Positions 45,851-56,539 of a stretch of 64,000 nt of DNA are shown piece after piece. Origin of the DNA: Heligmosomoides polygyrus polygyrus (lineage: Eukaryota; Nematoda; Chromadorea; Rhabditida; Heligmosomidae); NCBI GenBank assembly GCA_947396885.1, contig OX377205.1, positions 78,092,969 to 78,156,968 on the forward strand, read 5' to 3'. The translations under genes were made by a program, and so were the position numbers. The notes beneath the pieces were generated by a model, which was not told the origin of the DNA, made no database searches, and worked only from the letters and a program-made list of their open reading frames with translations. The stretch's first letter is position 1. Each line of letters starts with the position of its first letter.

Positions 45851-46584
45851 CGACATCTTCTCCCACTGCGATATCCGTGCTTTCACAAGTTTTCGGTGGA
45901 CTCGAAAATCAAGGAATGAACAAAACTAGATGGGTCGTTGTTAACCAACCCCACTGTTGTGCGCCACATATGTTGGTTTCACGTGATGAGGTGAGCAGTG
46001 CCCTGCACGTCACTTACCAGGGAATGTCTTCAGCGTTCTATTGAACTTCAGACAGCAAACTCGGTTTGCATATTTGTATTCAGCATTTCAAGGTCTATCG
46101 CATGGCATAGATGTCTGTCCATGGCAAGTTGAAGGCATTTCCTGATTAGAAGCAAAATGCGTGGCGCGCCAATGAGCTTAGTTTGTAAACAACCTTTCTA
46201 GCCCTGCTTTTTAATTGTCTTTGTGAGTAGTAAAAGTAGAAAAGCAAATCAGAATTCTATCCTTCTGCTGAGGTTGGGTGGGACTACACAGATTCTGAAG
46301 GCTTTGAGCGAACAGAGTCAAACTCGATCGAGCCGCCCTCTGGTAAGGAACTGTAGCAATCACGCATTCGAAGGAACCTCATGAATGTACCCTTTTACTA
46401 GCAGGATAAAATTTATTAGGAGCTAATGCAATAAAGTGGTGCTGTGATAGAAACTCTTGCGCCTGTAAAAGCTCGAACACCTACCTTGCCCTCTCCAGAC
46501 GACCGGTAGCTGGACAAAGGCAGGTGCCACCAATTTCAATAAACTACAATTGTATAAACTCTTAACTAACATGAACAGGTTCGA

Positions 46585-46900
46585 TCTTATTCAAAAAGAA
46601 CACGGTTTCCCTATCTGGCCTAACGACAACTAGAAGTCTTGTAGATATCTTATTTAACTGGAACTATGCATTCAGCCAAAGCGATTCAATTGAAGTGATT
46701 TACGCTGGCTTATCAAAAGCTTTTAAAAAGTGAATCACCGCAAATTATTCTACTTCAAATTGGTATGGATGCAGATCTACATATTAGTGATTTTTAGGGT
46801 AATATGGTCTTGGGATTTTTTGGTAGTTTTCAATTTGTAATATGCTCCGATCAAGCCAGCATTTTTCACCCAAGTATTGCCCATCTTTTTAGATAACTGT
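46585..46900 (+). pseudogene. CR1-like reverse-transcriptase fragment
   Basis: The translation reads KEHGFPIWPNDN-like in one frame and SLVDILFNWNYAFSQSDSIE then VIYAGLSKAFKK in the other. The last block is RT motif A, normally VIYLDFSKAFDK, with the catalytic Asp replaced by Gly. A stop follows directly. Dead fragment. Confidence 0.6.
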
Positions 46901-46989
46901 TCTCCGTTGCGCCAACAGTGAATGGATGCAGGGCGGAAGAACTCCGGGTGTTTCGATTCAACAAAATGACGGAGGTAGGCTTCGAAAGC

Positions 46990-47480
46990 TGCTCGATCTT
47001 CTTATCGTTTCCATTCCAGAAAGTGTGCTAGCGATCGGATTAAATAGAAGCCAGCTGCGGCAAGGTCTAGTGAATGTGGTTGATGGGGACTCAACTTGGA
47101 AGTGTGCGGCCTTGCATTGTCATAAATAATGTAAGCTTCTTCGAATCCTGGGCGCTTAACTTGAAACGCGTGGCTGAGTTTTTGTAGTTGGTTGCAGTAC
47201 ACTTGGTGTGGCACCAGAAGGGAGAAGCTCCCGTACGCAGTGCCGCGAACACTCCGAAAAACGACATCTCCACTTTTGGGTTTTCCACTGCCGGAGTCCA
47301 TTTGCATGCTTGGCAGTGTGACATATACATCACCCATTTTTCACATCCTGTAATAAGCGAGTCCAACCTACCAAAGCGGCGAGAGCGGGAGGAGTAGAAA
47401 CACATGCATCACCTCATGCAGCGGGCTGGCCAGGTGATAAATCATGCGAAATCCATTCACGAATTTTCCAGACAAAACTA
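46990..47480 (-). pseudogene. Mariner transposase, catalytic residues lost
   Basis: Minus-strand blocks: RFGRLDSLITGCEKWVMYMS (first catalytic Asp of GDEKW is Cys), TKCTATNYKN, then in another frame IIYDNARPHTS (second Asp kept) and PHSLDLAAAGFYLIRSL (third Asp, normally PSDYHLF, is Gly). Two of three catalytic acids are gone and frames are shifted, so it is inactive. No terminal repeats were found nearby. Confidence 0.75.
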
Positions 47481-48379
47481 AGTTTTTGCGGTCGATGGTT
47501 TGAGGCTCTTCAACCAGTTATCACAGGTATTTAGTTGCACTGGGTGCACCCTTGACCAAAAACAGGCTACTACGTAATGACAAGTTTAGGCCAAAATGTG
47601 TCCCGACTGAAACTCGTAAAGAAGGCAGTGACGGAGATAAAGTTTTGAAGATTCCACATCTTTTGGGTTGAGTAGTTAGTAGACTGCTAATAAGTTGCAT
47701 AGACAAGAACTCGCCTTTTGCCACTTAAGTGACCTATTTCGAAGTCGATAGCATGTCTCGACGTGGAATGCTGGATCAAACCGCGAAATACATAAAGAAC
47801 AAAGAACAAATACATAAAGAACAACAAGAACATATGAATCACCATAATACTAAATTCCCTGTCCGAAATTCCATGGGAAAATGAAGGCATTCCCTGGTAA
47901 GAACTCTGCTGAAAAGCGAGACCTCAGCGGCTCCAAGTATTTTCTGCCTTTCGCATGGATTATGATCATCAAAGAGAAAACACGACCAGGAACTGCTGCA
48001 GCGGGAAACTCTCACGCGGGCATTTGCAGGGACTTCGCAAGGGTTCTACGAACAAGCGAGGCTCATGAACATCCTAAGAAGTGGCGTCTCCAGCACCTCG
48101 TCATATCTAGATGGGTTTCATGTATGACAGCATGGACAAAGACCTCCGCGGAGATATGTGTTCGATGGCGCACTGGGAGGAGGCTCCGCTAATTAGCTTC
48201 CGCTCGTTTTCAACCTTAGATGTCCTCGATATTGTTTCATCAAAAATGCTTGCATGGGCCCTACTGTGCTTCGTCTGCCTGTCTTTTCAGATTGTATAAA
48301 CTAATTGCCTATTCATCCCAGTTCAGCACATCGCCAAAAAGCATTGAAGGTGTAGTGCGCATTTCCAAGAAGATAGAGC
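47481..48379. other. No recognised feature
   Basis: No motif or repeat recognised. Confidence 0.35.
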
Positions 48380-48770
48380 AACCCCGACATCATATTCTTA
48401 CTGTCCAAGCTGCTCGAAAGTGATTTCATATCTCAATCAGAATCACACCATAGCAATACTGAGTGACAAACCGACTTCTGCAGATTTGAACAAGAAAAAC
48501 AAATTATTTTGACTAAATTCTTGGTAAATTAAGCTAACTTATCGCTGCGTTCCTCATTACTATCCTATGTATATTCATGCGTTGGGTGGCCTCCTTGTGT
48601 CTGTGTCTTCTGAATGGCTGAAAGCATTGACCAAATTGCGTTGCATAGTGACATCAAATTGTTCTTTTCTTCTACGTAAATTAGTTGTAACTGATCGATT
48701 TGTTTTCCAAGGTCCTGTTTACTGTGCGCACCTTTGTGCAATTATAAATAAACAAATAAATAAATATTCT
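48380..48770 (+). mobile_element. LINE 3' UTR with AATA tail
   Basis: GCTCGAAAGTGATTTC and the following bases match the UTR at 1308 of the CR1-like copy. It ends in an AAATA-type tail at 48745-48767. 5' truncated, no coding. Confidence 0.5.
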
Positions 48771-48779
48771 TGCTCTTAA

Positions 48780-49219
48780 CCATAGTCCTTACAAATCTTT
48801 GAGAGTGGTTGCAAGCAGCAGAAGCATGTGGATTCTTGAGCCATTTGTCTTTTTGGTGCTCAGAATTCTTGGTTGAGGTGCAGAACTGTGCTGCAACACT
48901 ACTCGATGTTAATTCCATCCGCAATTAAGCAACTAAAAACGAAAGGCAATGGTTAATGTCAGTTTACGCTTTTTTGGCTGTCAATTAGCGACTTCATTTA
49001 TTCCCTAAAACTGCGGGCGGCTTCTTTATGTAATAACAAAAAAGAAGAAATTCTTCGCCGTTAGGAAGGAATTCCCCTAGGAGCAAAGGTATTCTGGCTT
49101 ATCCCAAATTTTAAGGATGTGTTGGATTACAACATTCCGGCGATGTCCCCAAAGGGTGCTACCAAGACGCAGAGTTGTTGGCGGTATCAATTGTTTCATA
49201 TACTTCCATATACAATACG
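48780..49219. other. No recognised feature
   Basis: No repeat or coding signal recognised. Confidence 0.35.
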
Positions 49220-49470
49220 GGTAAAGGACGGCATGAATCATTAACCTCTTTTAAGGTGCGCCACGCATCCTACTTCTACAGAATGTCCGGAGGCAGTTTT
49301 GATGTGTTTGACTCACACTTGCGGTGGCCAACAGATGAACAAGTCCATGTTTCATCTTCCCCAGATCAGTCTGGCACCAATTTACCGATCCCGCAAGAAT
49401 GGAAAGCTTATGTAGTTGGAGTGGGCGCGAAACTCGAATCGAGGACTTGGAGCAGGCTGTAGCATGCACC
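49220..49470 (-). mobile_element. SINE-A, reverse copy
   Basis: GGTGCGCCACGCATCCTACT, CCCAGATCAGTCTGGCACCA, and the head complement near AGCAGGCTGTAGC. Nearly full length. Confidence 0.75.
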
Positions 49471-50214
49471 TAGGGCTCGGATTGAGCAGCCAAGATACCA
49501 ATCCACTTCATCATATTTATTCCTTCGAATTCGTGCTCAGCGACATAGTGGTGTCAGATCAAAAATGGCATCTACACATGTAGGTCCCAATCACGTTTGT
49601 CGCTGTTTTCAAATAACCTCCGTCAGCATCAGTTTTGAAAATGAGGTAAGTATGGATGTGTTTGGATACAAGTGGCGAGGAACTTGTGGATTTGAAGAAT
49701 GCACCTTTTCCAACTGTTGCGACAAAGCCTGCAGAAAAACTCACAATCAGAGAAATTCACTGGATGTAATACAGATCTTACAAAGCCTTAAGAGTTGAAG
49801 AAGATTCTCGAGTTAATGTTGCACAACTCGAGCAAATTGGGTAAGTATTTCCGCCCTGGACGTCCATCACCAACGAATGAAGGCGGAGTGACGTTCTACC
49901 CCCCCCCCGCCCTTTAAACAGAGGCGTGGCAAATGTCTGCGTCTCCACTATATCGTAAGGCAGCCACTTGACTCTCGAGCAAGCCAAGGGTCGGGGGTGG
50001 GCGGGCCAGGGGGACGAGGGGGTAGAGCGCTCGACCCCCACGAATGAAGTCAAGTTTTGCAGAGTAACCTATGCATTATAGTTAACAATCTAGAGGATAG
50101 GTTTTTGTGCTACTTAGTTCAATCCATTACGAATGTAAATGCGTACTTCCGTACGTGGTTCCTTTCAACGAACTCGACATGAAAGTGCAATATCAATACT
50201 TAGCGGTCAGGCCG
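49471..50214. other. Unrecognised, with C/G-run segment
   Basis: A run of nine C at about 49901 and GGGGGTGGGCGGGCC near 49993 stand out. No family match. Confidence 0.35.
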
Positions 50215-50395
50215 TATCAACTCTACCTGCCGGCCCGTTGACCAACAAATTGCTCGGGCGATCGCCATCGACGTTTCCATTGGCCCCGTCGCATGCCAAA
50301 GTAGTCCAATGCTATAGAAACTCGGAGGCTTTCGTTCAAGGCTCTTTCAAAGAAGTCCTTCCACATCGTTCGTGGGCGTTTCAGTGTATATAATT
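50215..50395 (-). pseudogene. RTE C-terminal fragment, reverse
   Basis: The minus strand reads RPRTMWKDFFERALNESLR, then GQWKRRWRSPEQFVGQRAG, the last block of RTE proteins (GRPPTRW.DFF...L, then W..LARDR..W...WRP). Short but uninterrupted. Confidence 0.6.
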
Positions 50396-50499
50396 CCATT
50401 ATCTTGCGGAAATCAGCCGCTTACAACGCTCGCCCAGCAGTTATAGGAGAAACTGTAATGAATAACCTAATCTGATTACCTATTTCATGTCTACTCAAT

Positions 50500-50710
50500 C
50501 TTTTTGGATGCGCCACGCATTTTACTCCTACAGGATATCGTAAGGGCGCCTTCAGCGCGTATCTGGCTTGTGCAATACGGAATACGATGGCTAGCCTATG
50601 GTTAAGGCATATAGCGAGCATATTTTTCGCACGGTGGACAAGTCTGACACCAATTCACTCTGGATAGATGGAAGGCTTGACTGGCACGTATGGAACCCGA
50701 ACCAAGAAAT
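50500..50710 (-). mobile_element. SINE-A, reverse copy
   Basis: GATGCGCCACGCATTTTACT, GGACAAGTCTGACACCAATT. Head lost. Confidence 0.7.
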
Positions 50711-51185
50711 TCGACAGGAGGAACACACAATAGCCGGCGGGAGTACCTCCAACAAAGACTCTACCGTAAGGCAGGTCTGGCAGATTTCCAAAAGTTCGTA
50801 AGATCTACTACGAAAACAATTTTCACAAACGATAAGCAACAAATCGCAGAAAATGAACGGCAAGGCTCTGCTCCACGCCGCTTTCGACAGAGCCTCCCCG
50901 CAAACACTGTCAGTCCCCTCGATAACCTCCTTTCTACGAAATACTTGTGATTCACACCAACGTGGAGATTACTTGGAGCCATTTCCTCCTCCAGTACACA
51001 AGGATCTCAGGGAAGCTTTGTCTCAGCAACCACCTTACGATTTCAATTCTTTTGAACTCTGTTTAAAAAAAACTATTCTACACTGATATATGGCGCTTTA
51101 AATGTGGAGGTTATCAATGGGTACTACAATAAGTACATACAAAATGTCAATAAAATAACTATAATAACTATGTCAATAAAAAGAG

Positions 51186-51300
51186 ATAATAAGGATAAAC
51201 CACAGCATCAGTCAATCCGCGTGATGGGTGCACTGGATCCACTTGTATAGGATATCGTGGATTTGAAACTTTAACGCGTACTTGGCGTTTCAACCACAAC
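51186..51300 (-). mobile_element. SINE-A fragment, reverse
   Basis: AAGGATAAACCACAGCATCA at the tail side, then TAGGATATCGTGG and ACGCGTACTTGGC. Confidence 0.5.
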
Positions 51301-52359
51301 CGGCTCCACGTCGACTGCGCTACCACACCTGATGAAAGAAGCTCCCTAAGGAGGCTCTTGCCACTATTCGTTAAAACTAAAGAAGAAGAAGAAGAACTAA
51401 ACAGAATTTATATGGATACTGTAGGCCCTGGTACGAAAAAGACCCTCCAGAATATCTTCTAGAAACCTTGCTGAACTAAAAGAGCTAGGTGATTGCTCAA
51501 GAGCGCCTCTTGATCCATCCTCAAGGGTTTCTTAGCATATGGGCTTTTCGAGATTTCGACGCTGACAGCGAGTGTTGCAACGTCTCCTGCCCGGATTCCT
51601 TAAAAACTGGATGAAGAAAGACTATTATCTCTGCACAAGCTCTAGAAAAAAATTCTAGAAAGAAAATCGCTGGCAAAGTGAAACAAACATAAACAGTTAG
51701 GTCTCTTCCGGCAAAAGATACAGAAGATGATCTTCTCGTAGATCAGTTCACGGTGTTGTCTTTGTAGAATAGTTGATTCCAGTTCTACCACCTGATCACA
51801 CAGAGAGAGGGAGAATGGGGACCTCCCTGCTAGGATAGATCCGCTCTGTACTTTTTTTGAATGACCAAATTTTTGGTGTACCAAACCTATACAACTTTTC
51901 CGCCTATGATGCGTTACAGGAAGGCAGATCCGACTCAGTGAACGGTAGGTAAGACAGGTCTTCTATTAGTGTTTCGACGTGTTTTAGGCAGTGTTTGAAC
52001 TTAGAAGCGGGAATTATTTTCGCAATAACTCATCCAAGGAGAGCCACAGAAAGCGATTTTAATTAAATGCCTAGGAAGTCCCAGGAGTAATAAAGGCACG
52101 AATACGAGCGACTGATCAGAATGTATGTACTTGTGTGCATCTGAAGGACATCGTCGATGCGACAGGAGGTGTCCTTGGAGCTTAACGAAGCGCGACGAGC
52201 AACAAGCCCCATCTCGTTGAGCTCCAGACGCCGCCCCTCAAGGGGCTCCGCCCAGCCCAGAACAATCCCATTGCTCAGTGGTGGAGCTGATGCGGTGTAT
52301 AGAGAACGAAGGCGCTTATGAGCTATAGAGTGCGCCATACATTCCATGTTGTTTAAACG
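51301..52359. other. No recognised feature
   Basis: A short AAG-repeat stretch near 51385. Otherwise unrecognised. Confidence 0.35.
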
Positions 52360-52433
52360 GCGCAGGTGGTGTAATGGGGTAAAGCATCCCCGCTCAGTTA
52401 GTAGGTGCTGCATGTTTGAGTCCCGTCTGCTAG
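52360..52433 (+). mobile_element. tRNA-like cassette of SINE-B
   Basis: GGTGGTGTAATGGGGTAAAGC and GTTTGAGTCCCG keep the A and B regions of the 74-nt cassette. The acceptor stem has decayed. It is preceded by TGTTTAAACG, comparable to the flank of the other copies. Confidence 0.65.
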
Positions 52434-52560
52434 TAGAATTTTGAAGCCTATAAAACATCGTTATAATAGCCTACAACAATCTTCAAGTTCAACGTTCTTG
52501 AAACCTGGGCATCTCGAGAGTAGGTTTTTTCAATCCCCTTTGCTTACCAGGTTTGATATA

Positions 52561-53459
52561 TTAGGGTGGGCCAAAAGTAATGAGACTCTCCATGCCGTGT
52601 CCATATCTCGTATCTGGAGTCTGGTTTCGTGCTTATCGTATTTGTATGCTTGTATGCTACTTACTGAAGCCCATCTGAGAAGTTACCACTTTCGTCCTTT
52701 CCAGAAGCATGCCAAAACCACAGCCCGTCTCATGCCGAAACCCCAGTCTGACGAGTCCACCTGTGTCGCGCAAATCTCGCCCAATTCCCAACCGCGAGCA
52801 GCTTGGACTAGTCACGCAAGATGAGAAATACGCCTTCTACCTTAACCCTGACAAGCAGCGAGTCTTGGTGAGGCCTGGTGACCTGTTACCGACATTCGTT
52901 TGGCGGGATGTTCATGGCGAGAAGCACTTTCAAAGCTTTTGGGTCTACGCCCATGGACCGGTTTACTGTAAGCTGTTTTCCAAAAGCACGGCGATGGACT
53001 CCAAGGTAATGGTGAACGAAATAGAATAGATGGACCTGCGACTCGAACTTATTCAGTCGCAGCGCTTCAAGAAGGTCCTCCTCTTTGACAACGCCGCACC
53101 CCGTCGGGAACAAGTAACCACAGATAAGCTTGTTCAGTTGGGCTACGTTCACATGCCTCACCCACCGTATTCGCCGGACATCTCTCCATGCGACTACCAC
53201 TATTTTCTGAGCCTATAGGACTTCATGGTCGGAAGGGACATAAGGATCCAAGCAGACCTCGACAAACATAACGAGCAGTGGATCAGCACCAGGCCCAAGC
53301 AGTTCTTGAAGTATGGGATCAGAAAGTTGGTTGATCGATGGCAGCAAGGTTATTGACCTTAATGGCGAGTACATTCCTCAGCACCGTTGAGTTGTAATTG
53401 AGTTATAAGGAGTTAAAAAAATTTGTTGAATTTGTTTCACTACTTTTGGCCCACCCTAA
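52561..53459 (+). mobile_element. Mariner element, 899 bp
   Basis: Terminal repeats TTAGGGTGGGCCAAAAGTA and complement, with TA on both sides (52559-52560, 53460-53461). It sits inside the left Penelope arm, so it is younger than that element. It is the intact relative of the shell at 328-1778. Confidence 0.9.
52709..53359 (+). pseudogene. Mariner transposase, N-terminus missing, two stops
   Basis: The catalytic domain reads in one frame: TQDEKYAFYLNPDKQ (first Asp), RDVHGEKHFQSFWVYA, VLLFDNAAPRREQ (second Asp), HPPYSPDISPCDYHYF (third Asp, DD34D spacing). All three acids are present. TAG stops at 53027 and 53216 interrupt it. The N-terminal helix-turn-helix region has no counterpart upstream within the element, so it is deleted. 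Inactive. Confidence 0.8.
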
Positions 53460-53474
53460 TAAATTCTTTATTGC

Positions 53475-53508
53475 GGCCGACGTTTCCACGAACTCGTTCA
53501 TGCGAATG
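53475..53508 (-). ncRNA. Hammerhead remnant in left Penelope arm
   Basis: Minus strand: CGCATGA in place of CUGAUGA, a 3-bp stem II with loop AGTT, GGAAACGTC and GGCC. The core is degraded. Confidence 0.5.
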
Positions 53509-54116
53509 CTGACGCGAGAACTTCCGTGCGAAGGCTGCCTCTCCATTTTGAATACACAAATCAGGGTTTCTAACGGCCAATACAGTGTTAAATGGTGCGA
53601 CAAGGGTAGCTCCACGAACTTCATCATCCACACCAAGTCGGCCCACCCTTTTGCTGTGAAACGTGCTGTGCTTCGCAACATGTTTAGAGCAGCAACAAGG
53701 ATGTGCAGGGTGATGAGGAGTGCGAGAAGTCACGTATGCAGGCCTGAAAAACCGCCAACCTCAACGGAAATGAAGTGCGAGAAAGCAAAGCACGGCGTGG
53801 GCCAAATATGAACGCGTTTAGCAATCAAATCTGTCTGTCACTGCTTTTCATTTCGTACAGTGTCACTGCAGCTGTGCGCGAATGTCTAATACGAGCAGGC
53901 TTAGACAGGGATGTTATACTGGTAAATATACTAAGAGACAGCAATAAACGGCAGCTTGGTTATATGAACGTGTCTGCGTAGTGCAAGACTGTGTGATTTG
54001 CCCAAATGGGAGGACAGGAGATTTGGCACAAAAAGGCGTCATCTACCAGATGGAGTGTTTGACCTGCGGGATTTATACCTTGGAGAAAATGGGAGAGTGC
54101 TACGCACTCGCGTTAA

Positions 54117-54606
54117 GGCCTCTGTTATACTCCCGCGGGAGCATCCGCGGAAAGTCCGCGGACCAATGGTGCACGGCGGAGGCGGGCGTGGCGAGGCGCG
54201 GCGATTGGCCAGGTGAGGAGTCTCGGCGCGATTCACGCCCTTCCGCGGATGCTCCCGCGGGAGTATTAGGCCCCTGTTATACTCCCGCGGGAGCTTCCGC
54301 GGGACGTCCGCGGATGGACGGTGCACCGCGGACGGTCGTCGTGGTCCCGGGGCGGCTAGCGTCGCATCGGAGCGCGTTTCCCGCGCCGAACTCCGCGGGA
54401 CGACAGCCTTCCGCGGTGCACTGCACCGCGGACGGCTGCCCTCCCGCGGGCGGGAAGTATAACACCCCTCTCGTCGTCTGTCGGCGGCCATCCGCGGACG
54501 GCGGGCGTGGCGGGCCGCGACGAGTGGCCCGGCGCGGGGTCCCGACGCGATTTCCGCCCATCCGCGGAAGCTCCCGCGGGAGTATAACAGGGGCCTAACT
54601 CAGGCC
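54117..54606. mobile_element. GC-rich TTA-type palindromic element (outer)
   Basis: Left end GGCCTCTGTTATACTCCCGC after TTAA. The right end, reached after skipping the inner element, is a GAGTATAACTCAGGCC-like junction. Arms contain CCCGCGGGAGCATCCGCGG and complement. Extremely GC- and CpG-rich against an AT-leaning background. It is interrupted near its right end by 54269-54595. Confidence 0.75.
54269..54595. mobile_element. GC-rich TTA-type palindromic element (inner)
   Basis: Ends GGCCCCTGTTATACTCCCGC and the complement at 54576-54595, TTA on the left and TAA on the right. It is the same family as the outer copy but carries about 165 bp more in the middle, where GCGGGAAGTATAACACCCC looks like another internal terminus. 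Many CCGCGG sites. No ORF. Confidence 0.85.
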
Positions 54607-55116
54607 TACCATGCTGGTAAGAGAAAGCAAAGCTTGGTACGCCGCTGCCGTGCCGCTTGGTAAGCATAAAAGGGAAGCGCACTCCGGGACTTCAATGTGA
54701 AATGACCGGTGTTGTATCACGAAAACGAAATAGGAACCAGGAAGGTTCTCAAGGCCTTCTGGATTCACGAACGAAATCCAACCGTGAACAGCAGAAACGA
54801 ATGCATCTCCGCTACCAGTGAATTCTCGCCTTTTATCCGTTTGTGCCAACTGTGAGATCGTGCATACTGATATGTGCACATTTTCGACTCTCGGGCACTA
54901 AGAACAGTATATTTGACCATATCAGTGGGTTTCGCTTGTTCCATGGTGGCCAGTTGACCCGGTTCCTCTGCGCTGGAGGTATGGATGAGTTAGAAAGCAC
55001 AGATGTGGTCAACGTTCCTAGCACTCCTGAGAGCATGTTATTCCTGGTAAAAAGGTGGACGCGATGTTTTTGATCCAGTGAAATTCACAAAGTCAGAAAC
55101 ATTTTGAGCTTCTTTT

Positions 55117-55154
55117 AGCCTTGAGAAAGACGAGTTCGTGGAAACGTCGGCCGC
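55117..55154 (+). ncRNA. Hammerhead remnant in right Penelope arm
   Basis: GCC, TTGAGAA in place of CUGANGA, stem II ACG-AGTT-CGT, GGAAAC, GTC, GGC. Stem I still pairs, but the catalytic core is altered. Followed by GCAATAAAA. Confidence 0.5.
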
Positions 55155-55499
55155 AATAAAAAATTCATAGAATTTATATTAAACCTGGTAGGCAAAGGGG
55201 TTTGAAGAAACCGCTTACAACCTCAATAACAGCCAGTAGAGGCTTAAAAAAAACGAACTGTTTCCATATTCAATTGAATTAGTGAATACATATGGATGAG
55301 CACTAAGACATACAGATCGATGCTTTCTCTCTCACGAATAGCCTTGGACTGATGGGTCTGAAACGCTTGAGAGCTTAGTTGATTTAAATGCAAAACCGAC
55401 CCGCAGGAAATTTGTTAAAATGGGATGGATATTCCATTCAGCGCTGTAGAACTTATTCAAAACCCACCTATTCAACTCCTTTGATATTTCTACACTGAC

Positions 55500-55760
55500 A
55501 TAAAGGATAGAGGACAGCGACTGTCAACCTTATATGAGATACGCCACGCAGTCGAGTGCTGCGCGATGTCTTGAAGCCAAATTGGAGGGGTGCATTGCCA
55601 ATACAAGCACTTGCGGTGATCGGATGATGGACAAGACAGAGTGTCTCTCAGTTCCCGTGCTAGTCTCGCTTCAATTACCGACGGGATGGAAGGCTTGGCT
55701 GGCCTGATCGGGAAATCCGAATCAGGAACCTGTAATCTGGTGCACTCGACAGCTGGTTCT
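55500..55760 (-). mobile_element. SINE-A, reverse copy
   Basis: Tail complement TAAAGGATAGAGGACAGCG, then AGATACGCCACGCAG, and the head near GGAACCTGTAATCTGGTGCA. Confidence 0.75.
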
Positions 55761-55844
55761 TCCAACAGCTTCGCCACCACGAGCCTTTAACTTAACTTTA
55801 ACCGCATTGATATACGTTTCGAAAATCTCTACCCAACGAAGACA

Positions 55845-56035
55845 GGATGAATGTACGATTAGAATAGCTCGAAAGCAATCGAGAGGGCGATGCTTGGAGT
55901 TACGCAGTCACGAAGTGTGCAAGAAATTTCTCGACCCACGCGTTCAAAAATAAGATGGACCGGTCTGCTTTTTGCTGTGTTTCGCTGTGCCGTTGGACGA
56001 CGACCACGTCAGATTAGATCCCTTAGGAATAGAGA
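55845..56035 (+). pseudogene. RTE-B C-terminal fragment
   Basis: RKAIERAMLGVTQSRSVQEI-like and SKIRWTGLLFAVF blocks correspond to ERTMIGVTRLTQV and SKIRWAGHVMRF of the better copies. Short, frameshifted. Confidence 0.55.
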
Positions 56036-56435
56036 ACGCCAGTGTGGCCACTACAGCACTGTTTGGACGTTTCTGTGAACAACTTGAAAAAGAGATATGT
56101 CGCTCTTTGTGCCTTCGATCAAGACAGAGCTGCTGGACTATACTAGAAAGAGGTAGAAACGAACAAAGGGGGGTGTATGTGTTCGCCCAAGTAAGTCAAT
56201 GGGACGGTAGTTGCCTCGTATTTCTGCTCAGCATCGTACATAAACGGAAGCCCCCACTCATCATGTATAGTAGTGATAGTAATAACCTTACGTTTTAGAA
56301 ATCAAGGTGCAAACGATACGGCTTGACTGCTTTGGTTCATTATCATGAAAAGTAGCCTCCCTTGGGACTACCTATAAAAATGATTTCTTTCCCATAGAGT
56401 TAGGACGCGTTGTAGCGGTGACTTGTTCTACTGAC

Positions 56436-56535
56436 CAAACACACATTCAAGTTACTTCTGCGACGCCCATTAGAAGTACAATGCGTGGCGCATCTCAAGC
56501 AGGGATTTATCATCGCCCTCACATTTATCCCATAT
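56436..56535 (+). mobile_element. SINE-A 3' fragment
   Basis: CACATTCAAGTTACTTCTGC, AAGTACAATGCGTGGCGCAT, then CACATTTATCCC. Confidence 0.65.
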
Positions 56536-56539
56536 AGAG

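Larger units (their letters stand above)
53510..54880 (+). pseudogene. Penelope ORF remnant with GIY-YIG endonuclease
   Basis: Blocks in order: RELPCEGCLSILNTQIRVSN, HTKSAHPFAVKRAVLRNMF, SVTAAVRECLIRAGLDRDV and LVNILRDSNKRQL, then CVICPNGRTGD, VIYQMECLTCG (GIY part), LYLGENGRVLRTRVK (YIG and Arg part, shifted one frame), and after the MITEs AGKRKQSLV, then TRKVLKAFWIHERNPTVNSR to EFSPF at 54835. This is the C-terminal half of a Penelope-type protein. Frameshifts are numerous. The MITE insertion falls right after the RVK of the nuclease domain. Confidence 0.75.
52531..55211. mobile_element. Penelope-like remnant with inverted arms, interrupted by other elements
   Basis: The left arm (52531-52560 plus 53460-53510) and the right arm (55105-55211) are inverted copies of one Penelope terminal region. 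Matching landmarks are CCCCTTTGCTTACCAGG on the left and CCTGGTAGGCAAAGGGG on the right. A mariner split the left arm. Between the arms lies a decayed ORF, itself split by GC-rich MITEs at 54117-54606. Confidence 0.7.

Noticed and set aside
53981..54598. A 205-codon plus frame
   Set aside because: Only the first 40 or so residues are Penelope; the rest is translation of GC-rich MITE palindromes.
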